Assembly (NCBI GenBank): GCA_000697335.1
Contig: JNEM01014962.1
Location: forward strand, 1 to 31,809
Length of the DNA stretch: 31,809 nucleotides
Source of the DNA: Conidiobolus incongruus B7586
Lineage: Eukaryota > Entomophthoromycota > Entomophthoromycetes > Entomophthorales > Conidiobolaceae
Direction of reading: 5' to 3'
Both the position numbers and the translations under genes were made by a program. Of the stretch, positions 22,540 to 31,809 are shown piece by piece; within the stretch, counting starts at the first letter, position 1; every line of letters starts with the position of its first letter. The notes under the pieces were generated by a model that was not told the origin of the DNA, did not search any database, and saw only the letters and a list, made by a program, of their open reading frames with translations.

Positions 22540-23655
22540 TCATTCTGACCTTCAAAAATTATATTGTGTAACTTAACAATTATCCGATTTTTCATTGAAA
22601 CCTATGCATATTTTATTTTTTTTTATCTTAAAAATTTAATTTCAATCTTATTTTTTATATAATAATTTTTTACCTTATAATTTTACATCAATAAATCTAA
22701 AATTTAAATTTCGCGATGTTATTCAAATACTAGTGTTTATTTGTTGTTAAATTTAGTAATAACTTTTTCAAGAATTCATGATGATAAAAATTTATAGTAC
22801 GATACAATATATTTAAAATTAACTCTCGTGGAAATATGATAGAGAATTGATAAAAATGCATCTTTACAATATTCCATCCAATATTCTTCCTTTTTTTCAA
22901 CCAATACTATTATTACTTAACATCTGAGTTTTTTCAGTACCTAGGTTCCCAAATAACTAGTTAGGAATTATCCACCATGGCAACCTACCCAATCCATCTA
23001 TCCATAAAATTTCCAGTATTTTTATCAATCTTGAATTCTCGTAATTATTACTTACATTATTCAAGTATCGACGAATTTCAAGTCTTATATAATTTATAGA
23101 TTTATTATTATTATTATTATTATATTAGAGATCGTTTTGGTAAATTACGGACTAAATCCCTTTAATTTTCACATCATTTCAAAAATTTTACCAATATCTT
23201 TAACTACTTTAAACTTTATCAACATATATTAAATTTGATTGAAAAGTGGATACTTATAAAATTAATTGGATTAAGGGTCTATAAAGTTAAAAAATTAAAA
23301 TAACTATAAAAATTAATTTGATATTTTGAATTACAAAGAATTATTCATTCAATTGTATAGATTATTTCTCAAGTTAATATATTTAGAATTTATGATATTC
23401 GTTAATTTGCATTTGATAATCTTTAACAAAATTTAAGGAATTACTGAATTTAAATATTTCAAAAACAAAAATTTTATATTGGAATTAGAATTCCAGATTT
23501 TTGAAGTACTCAATAATGCGAATCTAATTGGAGGATTTGAAGGCAGATAAATTGATTAAAATTGGTGGTTGCAGTGGAGCTGAGAAATTTGTCAAATTTG
23601 AGATTATAAATTAAGATCATGGAATAGTAGACTTAAGATTTTAATTATTTATTAG
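22540..23655. other. Intergenic DNA upstream of transporter copy 5
   Basis: No supported gene. It holds a (TTA)7 run and a 40-codon open frame at 22977 that I do not believe. The last ~150 bases have more G+C and probably contain the promoter and 5' UTR. The ATG at 23656 follows TTATTAG directly, which resembles an intron acceptor, so a 5' UTR intron is possible; no convincing donor was found. Confidence 0.45.
23102..23122. repeat. (TTA)7 microsatellite
   Basis: Seven uninterrupted TTA units in the intergenic DNA upstream of transporter copy 5. Confidence 0.9.
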
Positions 23656-24939
23656 ATGGTTCAAATACTGCCAAAACACGAGAAGAAGGGAGACGCGATT
23701 GAAACCCAGGTGCAAACTGGTGATTTATCCCCACCAGATGGGGGCTATGGTTGGGTTATAGTAGTATCCAGCTTCATCATTCAAGCTGTCGTGCTTGGAT
23801 TCGTTTCGATCTACGGTATCTATTTGGCTAGATACACCCGCATCGAGTTTAAAGACGCCGATCACAATCTACTATTCATGATTGGAGGATTGGCACCCGG
23901 TTTATTCTGTATTTTTTCGATTGTATCCGGTACAATTTTAAGTATTTTGGGCCACCGATTGACCATTTTCGTGGGCACTGCATTTTTCTGTGCTGGTTTG
24001 ATCATTGCATCATTCGCTACCCAGGTTTGGCATTTGGTGATTGGTCAAGCTCTGTTCGTGGCTGTTGGTGTTGCTCTCTGTTTTGTTACTGCTATTTCGT
24101 TGCCTCCTCCTTGGTTCTCAAAGACTAGAGGACTTGCTCTAGGAATTTGTGCTAGTGGCGTTGGTTGGGGAGGCCTTGTATTAAGTCCTCTCACTCAGCT
24201 GATGATTGATAACCTTGGATTCAGATGGTCACTCCGCATCACAGCTATTGCATCGGCTGTCATTCTAGCGGTATGTGCCATAGTTATGAAGGCATTCGTA
24301 CCACCCCAAAAATCCACAACTATCATCGACTTTGAAATTATTAAAGATATCAAATTTATTTGGATTTGGCTTATGGGCCTATTCCTAGGATTCGCATATT
24401 GGATCCCATTCTTTCTAATGCCACTTTACTGCGAACACTTCGGCATTTCTTCCCCTCAAGCTTCTGTCATCGTCGGGATCATGAACGGTGGATCAGCCGT
24501 AGGTAGAATTATAACGGGACCTATCTCGGACCGAGTTGGTAACATCAACAGTTGTATTATAGCGAACGTGATCATGGGTCTTACCTTCCCCTTGATCTGG
24601 TACTTTGCGACCAGTTTTGGTGGCTTGATCGCCTTTGCCATTGTCTTCGGTGTCTTTTCCGGCGTCTTCTTCACCGTGATGGCGTTGATGCCAGCTCAGT
24701 TGTTTGAAATTAGCAAACTACCCCAAGTTAACGGTCCTTTGTACTCGTGCTTGGCTCCTGGGTACATTGTAGGAACTATTTTAGCTAATCTTATCCTGGA
24801 TGCCACCCCCAAAACGGAAGGCAATATACCCAACTATATCGGCCAAATGATATATTTATTAATATTAATGCTAGTGAGTTCATTATGTCTAGTACCACTC
24901 AAGTTAAAATTATCGAAAAGAATCTTGGATAGAGTTTGA
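23656..24939 (+). CDS. SLC16/MCT-type MFS transporter, copy 5
   Basis: A 427-aa intact transporter in one exon. The signature PPDGGYGWVIV covers residues 26-36. TM2-TM4 follow with LGHRLTIFVG and WHLVIGQALF (125-134), then the TM5 motif WFSKTRGLALGICASG (153-168). TM6 ends before the central loop (QKSTTIIDFEIIKD). TM7 to TM12 include GGSAVGRIITGPISDR (278-293), with the conserved Arg 284 in TM8, and GNIN (295-298). Hydrophobic profile and length match SLC16/Mch-type carriers of monocarboxylates at the plasma membrane. It is the closest intact relative of pseudogene copy 2 (FVSIYG, FKDAD, LPPPWF shared). Base composition and codon choice are those of an active gene, clearly richer in G+C than the flanks. 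The substrate is unknown. Confidence 0.93.
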   Translation: MVQILPKHEKKGDAIETQVQTGDLSPPDGGYGWVIVVSSFIIQAVVLGFVSIYGIYLARYTRIEFKDADHNLLFMIGGLAPGLFCIFSIVSGTILSILGHRLTIFVGTAFFCAGLIIASFATQVWHLVIGQALFVAVGVALCFVTAISLPPPWFSKTRGLALGICASGVGWGGLVLSPLTQLMIDNLGFRWSLRITAIASAVILAVCAIVMKAFVPPQKSTTIIDFEIIKDIKFIWIWLMGLFLGFAYWIPFFLMPLYCEHFGISSPQASVIVGIMNGGSAVGRIITGPISDRVGNINSCIIANVIMGLTFPLIWYFATSFGGLIAFAIVFGVFSGVFFTVMALMPAQLFEISKLPQVNGPLYSCLAPGYIVGTILANLILDATPKTEGNIPNYIGQMIYLLILMLVSSLCLVPLKLKLSKRILDRV

Positions 24940-25542
24940 TATTGAAATAAATTAATTACTAATGTATATTTCTAAATTTGATATTATTTTGATAATCTAG
25001 ATTTTTTTATTATGCCATGAATTATTAATTTTTGAATGCTTGAAAAATTATGGATTGTATTCTTGGATATAATTCTGCATCTTGCGGTTTATTGAAAATA
25101 GATCAACTTTTTGACATTATAAAATTAAATATATATATATTTAAAAATATGAATATATAATGAAATTAAAGGAATTATTACTGATAAAAAGGAATTATCT
25201 TTAATTTAATTTGGCATTTAGCTAAATAAAAAAATTTGTTTTTATTAAAAATTATTTTGTTCTGAATTTAACCATTAAGATATACAACATAATAAATTCT
25301 GAAACTACAACAAATATTTATTACTTTAAATTGTTAATGTTTAATTGATCTACTTCCAAATCCACTTAAAATTATTTCCATATATAATTTTAAATCAATT
25401 TGCCAATTTGAAAAATTTTTATTAAATTGGAAAAAATATAAGGTACCAAAATCTTCACTTGTATCCCACAATTTTAATTTTACTTTATCTAATTTAAACT
25501 CATTTCGAAACCTGTCCACTCAAATTCGGAAATTTTCTCGAA
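24940..25542. other. Intergenic DNA between transporter copy 5 and ribokinase
   Basis: A/T-rich, with no gene recognised. The ~100 bases before 25543 are richer in G+C and likely hold the ribokinase promoter. TTCTCGAA just before the ATG resembles half of a heat-shock element, but the flanking units are out of register. Confidence 0.45.
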
Positions 25543-26678
25543 ATGACATCAAAAATATTAGTATTTGGATCTATTAACATCGATCAAATTTTCAAAGTCC
25601 CAAATATTGTCCATCCTGGTGAGACTTTAGCTAGTAGTGGCCAGGAACTGGAAGCTGGTGGTAAAGGTAAGCCATAATAGTGTATTGATGATTAGTTATT
25701 AATGAGAATTTAGGTGCTAACCAATCTGTAGCAATTGCTAGAGTAAATTCGTTTTAAGAAATTTTCAATCCAAGCTAACAATTCCTCCTCTAGGCCGGCG
25801 GAAACGTATACCACCTCGGAAAAATGGGAACAGATGGTCAATTCATTCTGGATATTATGAAATCATCTGGAGTGAATACCGATTTAATTCAAGTCACTGA
25901 TAAAGAATTCTCAGGGAGGGCTATTATTCAAGTATGTCAAAAGAGCTCAGAAAATGCGATTATTTTGTCGGCCAATACCAATTATACTATTGATATGGAT
26001 AGAGTAGAAAAAGATGTTGAGAAGGTTGAGGCTGGTCAAGGTGACTGGTTACTCTTGCAGAATGAGGTTTTGGGTAATGATAGAATGGTTAAAATTGCTA
26101 AAGATAAGGGTAATTTTTGTAATAGATGTAATTAACGTAGTCCGCTGATTATTTTATTAGGCATCAAAGTAGTATTCAATCCAGCTCCCATGACGTCAAC
26201 CCTATTGGAAACTTTTGACTTCAGCTCAATAGATATACTAATCGTAAACCAAATTGAATTCCAATCGCTCGTGAACCACTTTATTCATTCCCAGGATAAC
26301 AATATCCAACAGAACTGCGACTACTTCCTCCATCATCCCAAATTCCCCAACCTCCAACTCATCCTCATCACTTTAGGCTCGTCCGGCGTCGTTTACAGCT
26401 ACAAACAGCACCCTAACACTGTGAAATTTATCCAATTACACAGTTTGAGTCCCAAAGATAAGATTCAAGATACTACGGGAGCTGGTGATACTTTCATCGG
26501 CTATTTTTTAACCAAATTGGCTCAATTTATGAAATCCAAAGACATTCGTGACCTTGACGAAACTGAAATTTCTAAGAGTTGTAGCTACGGAATGGCAGCT
26601 GCTTCTATTGGTATTACTAGATTTGGAGCAATGGCAAGTATTCCAGAGATTGCTGAGGTTGAAGCATTTTTGAATTAA
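25543..26678 (+). CDS. RBK1: Ribokinase, four exons
   Basis: Phosphorylates ribose to ribose-5-phosphate with ATP, feeding the pentose phosphate and nucleotide pathways in the cytosol. Exons are 25543-25666, 25714-25742, 25794-26109 and 26161-26678, giving 328 aa (yeast Rbk1 is 333). The introns are 47, 51 and 51 nt, all GT-AG, with GCTAAC at the second branch site. Splicing restores the PfkB family motifs: N-terminal ILVFGSINID, the sugar-binding GGKGANQS (39-46, split by intron 1), AGGNVYHLGKMG (52-63, just after intron 2), NPAPM after intron 3, and DTTGAGDTF, whose Asp 266 is the catalytic base. Exon 2 is only 29 nt, so automatic gene finders may miss it. Start choice: the ATG at 25543 directly begins the conserved first beta strand. 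The neighbouring transporters show no sign of co-regulation with it. Confidence 0.95.
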
Positions 26679-28074
26679 TTGACACCCATAGTATTTTATA
26701 TTAATGTTGTTATCAGTATTTTGATATATTCATTCTGTTTATTAATTCTGCTAAAATTTTGAAAAATTTGGTGATATATCGGATGAATATAATAAGAAAA
26801 AGAGTGATTTATAAACACTGAATATATATAAATATATTCAACATCTAAATAGTATTGGTAATGCTAATAAATCATTTCAAAAATTATTTAATCTACTAAT
26901 TATATTTCATCAATATTCAATATTTCAATATCTGTTGAAATAAAATAAGATTAATTAACTGATCAAACATAGTTCTCAATTAAAATTAATAAACATAAAA
27001 TATAAATAGTTTATTAATTAAATTCTTTTTAATTTATATTTATGTTATAATTAATCTTAAAATATTTTAAATTTTATATTAGAACTATATAAATTTTTTC
27101 TAATAATTTATTAGACGCATTAATTTTTCGACATTTTAATAAAAAATTTCTATTACTAAATAAGGTAATTAAAAGAATTTATTTGAAAGTTTTAAATAAT
27201 TTTAGTAAATAGTTATTTCACAATTTATTTAATTTTCAGTTTAAATATTGTTATATTATTAATTATGAAGTATTTAAATAAAATCATGGGTTTAATTAAT
27301 CTTGATAAAATAGTAGTTATATTTACTTTAATAAATAATATATATATATACTGTGATAATTTCAAATATTTTCATAATACAATTTTAATTTAATCAATAT
27401 TTTTTTAAAAACTATCAATTTATATTAATTAATAATTCTTAAATAATTTATAATAAATAAAATGACAATATATATTTTATTTACAATTAAAAATTAGTTA
27501 ATAAAAATTAATAAAAAATGTTTTTTCATTTATTTTAATATAAATTGAGTTAATATAAAATTAAATAAAATAAAAAATATCATTAAAATATATAAATTTA
27601 ATTATAATCAACAGAGTTTATATCGGTATATATTTATATAAAATAAATATAAATAATATTCAATTAATTTGGTTGGAATTATAATAGCAATATTATATTT
27701 TATGATTAAAATAAATTGTTAAATATGAATATATATTAATTTAAATATTATTTAAAGTGATTAGATATCAATAAATGAAAAATAAAAGTTAAAAAATATT
27801 ATTTGTGAAAAATGGTAGTATATACTTAAAAACACAAAAACCTAATTAGAAAAATTATAGTATTATCATGAGAGAATATAAATAATTATATAAAGAAATT
27901 TTTAATAGATAATGTAAAGAAATCTATATTGAATCAAGTGTTAATTATCATGAATTCATGATATGGAGAGCTGGGATTGAAGGAAGACGGTGTAAGAAGC
28001 TATCGAGGAGTCGGTAATTCACTAAAAGATGATTTATTGAACAAACCAAGTATGGTGATTTTGGATTAATACAC
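26679..28074. other. AT-rich DNA between convergent ribokinase and eS4 genes
   Basis: Contains the 3' ends of two convergent genes. About 26980-27900 is extremely A/T-rich with no recognisable content. From 27947 to 28074 the G+C rises; this is probably the eS4 3' UTR. It starts at an 18-bp perfect palindrome (27946-27963). Confidence 0.5.
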
Positions 28075-29178
28075 TTATTGGGCGCGGGCCAAGGCACGTT
28101 CACGACGAGCGTCACGTTCTTCGGCAATGGTGAGTTTAACACCCTTACCCTTGGGCAAGGAGATCCAGGACTTGTTACCTTGACCAATGACGAAAACGTT
28201 GTTAACACGGGTGGAGAAAGTACGATCGACAGCATCCTTAACGTAGATGATTTCGAAACCACCAATGTGCTTTTCCTTGTGGGTGATGATACCGACACGA
28301 CCAGTGTTACGTCCACCAGTGATCATACATTGGTTACCAACTTCGAATTTGAGGAAATCGGTGATCTTACCGGTTTCAATATCGTACTTGATGGTATCGT
28401 GGGTCTTGATGAGAGGATCGGGGTAACGGATGGTGCGACCATCGTGGGTAACGAGATAGGGAACACCCTTGTTACCGAGTTGGATCTTCTTGACCTTGCA
28501 GAGCTTGTATTGAGCTTCTTCATCGGTGATACGATGGACAGTGAAACGACCCTTGGTATCGTAGATTAAACGGAAGTTTTCACCAGTCTTTTCAATGGTA
28601 ACAACATCCATGAAACCAGCGGGGAAGGTGGAATCGGTACGGACCTTACCGTCAACCTTGACCAAACGCTGCATGAGGATGGAGGCAACTTCCTTCTTGT
28701 TCAAAGCGTACTTCAAACGGTTACGCAAGAAGACAACTAAGGGCAAGCATTCACGGAGCTTGTGAGGTCCGGAAGAGGGACGAGGAGCCTAAATCCAAAA
28801 TAATTAATACCAATTTCTTATACTCTAATTGCTATCGATCTTACGAAAACTCCGGTAAGTTTGTCCAACATCCAGTGACGAGGGGCATTAAGACGCTTCA
28901 AATGCTTTTTAGGTCCGCGAGCCTATTGATATCAAATATGTTAATCACAATTCTTTATACTTTGTTAGTTGATTTTAATCTGAATCTTGTTCATAATTTT
29001 TTAATTATTGATCATTTGCCATTAACATTAATATTTATCATATTATATTTAATACATCCATCCATCGCCATATCTTTATTAATCTTCCATTATTATTATT
29101 TAATCTCTTTTGTTATATGTTGTACTTTGATTTTGTATCGTTTATTTTAATTCATGATGGTAGTAGTGTTCTTACCAT
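28075..29178 (-). CDS. RPS4: 40S ribosomal protein eS4 (RPS4), three exons
   Basis: A structural protein of the small ribosomal subunit, near the mRNA entry side. On the minus strand exon 1 contributes only the ATG (29178-29176), exon 2 is 28922-28845 and exon 3 is 28788-28075. The total is 264 aa, against 263 in human and 261 in yeast. Intron 1 (253 nt) has donor GTAAGAA right after ATG, a TTAAC branch and acceptor CAATAG; intron 2 (56 nt) runs GTAAGA to TTTAG. The joins restore the family N-terminus [20 protein letters not shown] and [17 protein letters not shown]. The S4 RNA-binding domain follows (about 42-100), then the central domain and a KOW segment (about 175-208, with GGRNTGRVG). 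Codon use is strongly biased, as expected of a highly expressed gene. The open frame on the opposite strand is a by-product of that bias. Confidence 0.95.
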
Positions 29179-31809
29179 GATGGGCAGGTATTATTACGAT
29201 AGAACCGAACGGAGAGAAAGTCTAAATAAACATAATCTAACAATATAAAATTCGATTGATTGGCCCCTAAATTTCTTAATCTTTGATATTAAATTTTTTT
29301 CCTTAGATGAATTAGTTTGATTTTAATTCTTTACCACTTCAAATTTAATTGGCTGACCTTATTATATTAATTTCTATTTAATTAAACTTTCGGATTATTT
29401 TCTTCCGCAATTTTGAATATTTATTATTGTATATATTATCAATAAATATTATACATTACAATTTATTAGTATTTTATTAATAATATATTTTAAAATTTTT
29501 ATATGAACTATTGATTAGTTAATATTATATTGGAATAATATCTATTAATAATGATTTTTATCTTATGAAAAAAAATTCATCAATTATAAAATTCCGGATT
29601 AGTTGAAATGATAAAATATAAAATATGATAATATTGTATATTTTTTATTTTTAAATTTACTAATTAACTTCCAGATCACTTGATTTATTTTGATATAATA
29701 TTAATTTTTATATAAATTTTTAGATTTAAAAATATAATTGAAATTGAAATAAGTATCTAATAATTACTTATTCACTCTTAATAATATTATTATCGTTCAT
29801 ATTTAAATTGGTTATAATTTAAAATGTTATCAATAATTTGAATAGTTAATTTCGATTTGCTACTTTATTATAAATTAATTCACTTATAATTACTTTGTTT
29901 TTCATGTTTTTTTAAAAAATAATTAAATACTATCGAAAAATTTATAACTATTATTAGGATATCAGTAATTTTTAATCTGTCATAATTTTATAATTGATTT
30001 TATGAATGCATATTTTTTTGACACATATACTTTAATATATAATCATTATATATAATAATAATTTGTTTTTTATCACCCATCATATTTTTGAATTTATTGA
30101 ACTTAATATTACACTTTCAATCCCCAAAAGTTGAAATGTGCAAATAATATTAAAAATAAGGTGCATAATTCATTACATTCTATCAACAAATTTATCGTTT
30201 CATACAACTTTCTTCTATTATCTTTTTTTCAAAATAATAATTATTCTTTTATAGATTATATTGAATATTCACTTTTCATTAGTTTTTGATAATATTTAAA
30301 AGCATCAATACAAGGATTTTATAATACTTATTTTTTTAACTAATAAAAATTATAATTATTATTAGGATTATATCATAAATAACCATCAATGCTAATTTAT
30401 TATCCAATAATAATATCTTGTTTTGATTAATAATCTCCAAATAATACTGTTTATATGAGAATAAATATTTAAATTTTCAATTTATATTTCATTAATATTC
30501 AAAATTTTAGTATTCATAATTATATAAATAATAAATTACAATTATCAACTTGGATTAATTATACTATATATCAGACATTATATTGCAATTTTAATCATTT
30601 AGTTAAGTAATCAAAGAAGAGGTTAGACACTCTTACAATTCAAATCCTATGATTAAGAACTTATCCAAATAATTTATAATGATTTAGAATATCAAATTTA
30701 ATTATAATCCACAAGAATCAAAATACGTATTCATTATATAGTCAATATTACTCTTTTTGATACTTTAAAGTTTATTATTATCATTAATAAAGCATAAAAC
30801 TCGATTATTTTATTTCTTCATATCATACTTTGAATTAAAGTCAGTTTCTAATAGTGAGTAAATTCAATTTTAAAATTCTTCATGAAATATATTGTAAAGT
30901 TTAAAACTACTTAAAACATATTAAACTAATTTACAGTTACTATAATATAATATTCAATTTCCATCTATTGTATATAATCAAAGTTTTCATCATTAAAATT
31001 TCAAGATATTTAGTAAATTTAGAATATTAATTGTATTGTATCACTTTATGAATTTTTTAAAATATTCCACTTTGATTAAACAGGAAATCAAGTGTATTTT
31101 ATTTTTTTTATTAAATATCAATTCAGATAATTATTAAAATTTAATATTAGTATCTAAATTGTTTATTTAGAGTCTATAAGAAAAATAGTTTACATAAACT
31201 AATGTCATCAAATAAATATACTAATGGCCTATCAATTGAAATTTTACCTCTGGTTCAAAATATTTGTAAAGTTCATTTTAGAAATTTTGGAATATTTATT
31301 TTTAATGATAAATTGTAAACAATAACAAAGATTATATATTATCTAATATTTTTTAATTATAATTATTATATTACAATGAAAAGACATAACGTTAATTTTT
31401 ATAAATAAAATTTAATAGATCATATTTTTTAATATTTAATTTCATATTTTGCAATGTGAATTAATCAAACAATTTCAGAAAAAGTTAACGTCAATTTATA
31501 TTATATCATGAATCATTGGTTCCTCAATATAATATTAGCCAATTGGGCTTATTATTTAGTGGTTGTATTCAATATTAAAAGGATAACAATATACATATTT
31601 TTCTTGACATTAAGCTGTCAATTTTATCAAATTTGAAAAAATAAACTTTAAATATAATAATTTATAACAATTTTTTATATCTAATAAAATTTTAATTTTA
31701 TATATATTTTATCAAAGGATTAAAAGAAATATAAAATATTCTATTTAAGTTTTAAATAAAGAATATATATTATATTACAAATGTTTGAATTTAAGTCATT
31801 ATATAAATT
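29179..31809. other. AT-rich DNA at the right end, upstream of eS4
   Basis: About the first 60 bases are richer in G+C and should hold the eS4 leader and core promoter. Beyond that I see no gene, RNA, repeat family or element: only A/T-rich sequence with very short open frames. A divergently transcribed neighbour may start beyond the window edge. Confidence 0.5.
29211..29220 (-). promoter_or_regulatory. RPS4: Pyrimidine tract in the eS4 5' leader (TOP-like)
   Basis: On the minus strand CTTTCTCTCC lies about 32 bases before the start codon. Terminal oligopyrimidine tracts mark ribosomal-protein mRNAs in animals. Whether transcription starts here in this fungus is unknown, so this is a position-based suggestion only. 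Confidence 0.25.

Noticed and set aside
22977-23099. A 40-codon open frame with a CCACCATGG start context
   Set aside because: The start context is striking only by vertebrate rules. The product has no recognisable motif and lies in plain intergenic DNA.
25334-25519. A 61-codon minus-strand open frame upstream of ribokinase
   Set aside because: No recognisable motif, and it lies in the likely ribokinase promoter region. The length is within chance.
25529-25543. Heat-shock-element-like TTCTCGAA before the ribokinase start
   Set aside because: A second GAA unit exists upstream but one base out of register, so the three-unit pattern needed for a good element is absent.
28078-28569. A 163-codon open frame opposite the eS4 gene
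   Set aside because: It mirrors the strongly biased codons of eS4. The minus-strand frame has full family homology and sensible introns.
28875-29150. A 91-codon open frame on the plus strand across eS4 exon 2 and intron 1
   Set aside because: It spans an eS4 exon on the other strand and then intron sequence; the Leu/Ile-rich product reflects A/T composition.
28923-29175. A guide RNA (C/D box snoRNA) inside eS4 intron 1
   Set aside because: No CTGA D box is present on the coding strand within the intron, so a C/D pair cannot be formed.
1-31809. CRISPR arrays, prokaryotic operons or other bacterial systems
   Set aside because: Spliceosomal introns, eS4, Pol III-type tRNA genes with T-run terminators and fungal protein families make this eukaryotic nuclear DNA. 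No spaced direct repeats were seen.

Overview
The window reads as nuclear DNA of a very AT-rich fungus. Coding stretches are clearly richer in G+C than the A/T-dominated DNA between genes. Introns are mostly 47-56 nt, with GTAAG-like donors and branch sites such as TACTAAC and GCTAAC. A PXB-PX-DUF3818 protein known from fungi, an eS4 ribosomal protein gene and a PPR protein with a mitochondrial presequence all fit a mitochondrion-bearing fungus. An early-diverging lineage such as Entomophthoromycotina (Conidiobolus-like) is my guess from composition and intron style; it is not proven.

Layout. 1-1125: an old, heavily decayed Ty3/gypsy chromovirus copy. 2897-5801: a PXB/PX/DUF3818 lipid-binding protein (two exons). 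6709-8353: a mitochondrial PPR-like protein whose presequence lies mostly on a separate first exon. 8984-24939: an accessory block with five same-strand copies of an SLC16-type (monocarboxylate transporter, MCT) gene. Copies 1, 3 and 5 (8984, 17064, 23656) are intact; copies 2 and 4 (13189, 20385) are pseudogenes. Between them lie two identical tRNA-Ala(AGC) genes on the minus strand, a decayed GH16 (CRH-like) cell-wall transglycosylase, and a probable tetraspanin-like remnant. 25543-26678: ribokinase (four exons). 28075-29178 (minus): ribosomal protein eS4 (three exons, the first coding only ATG). 29179-31809: AT-rich DNA with nothing recognised.

The housekeeping genes at both ends are single and intact, while the middle 16 kb shows gene birth and death: duplication, divergence and decay of a transporter family, with dead neighbours left behind. 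The intact transporters probably carry small organic acids or related solutes across the plasma membrane. The substrate cannot be read from sequence. No operon-like logic links them to ribokinase or eS4.

I found no clearly new molecular system. The most useful results are four gene models needing intron handling (PXB/PX, PPR, ribokinase, eS4), two relics not obvious from open frames (GH16, tetraspanin-like), and evidence that the two transporter pseudogenes share an ancestor or exchanged sequence.
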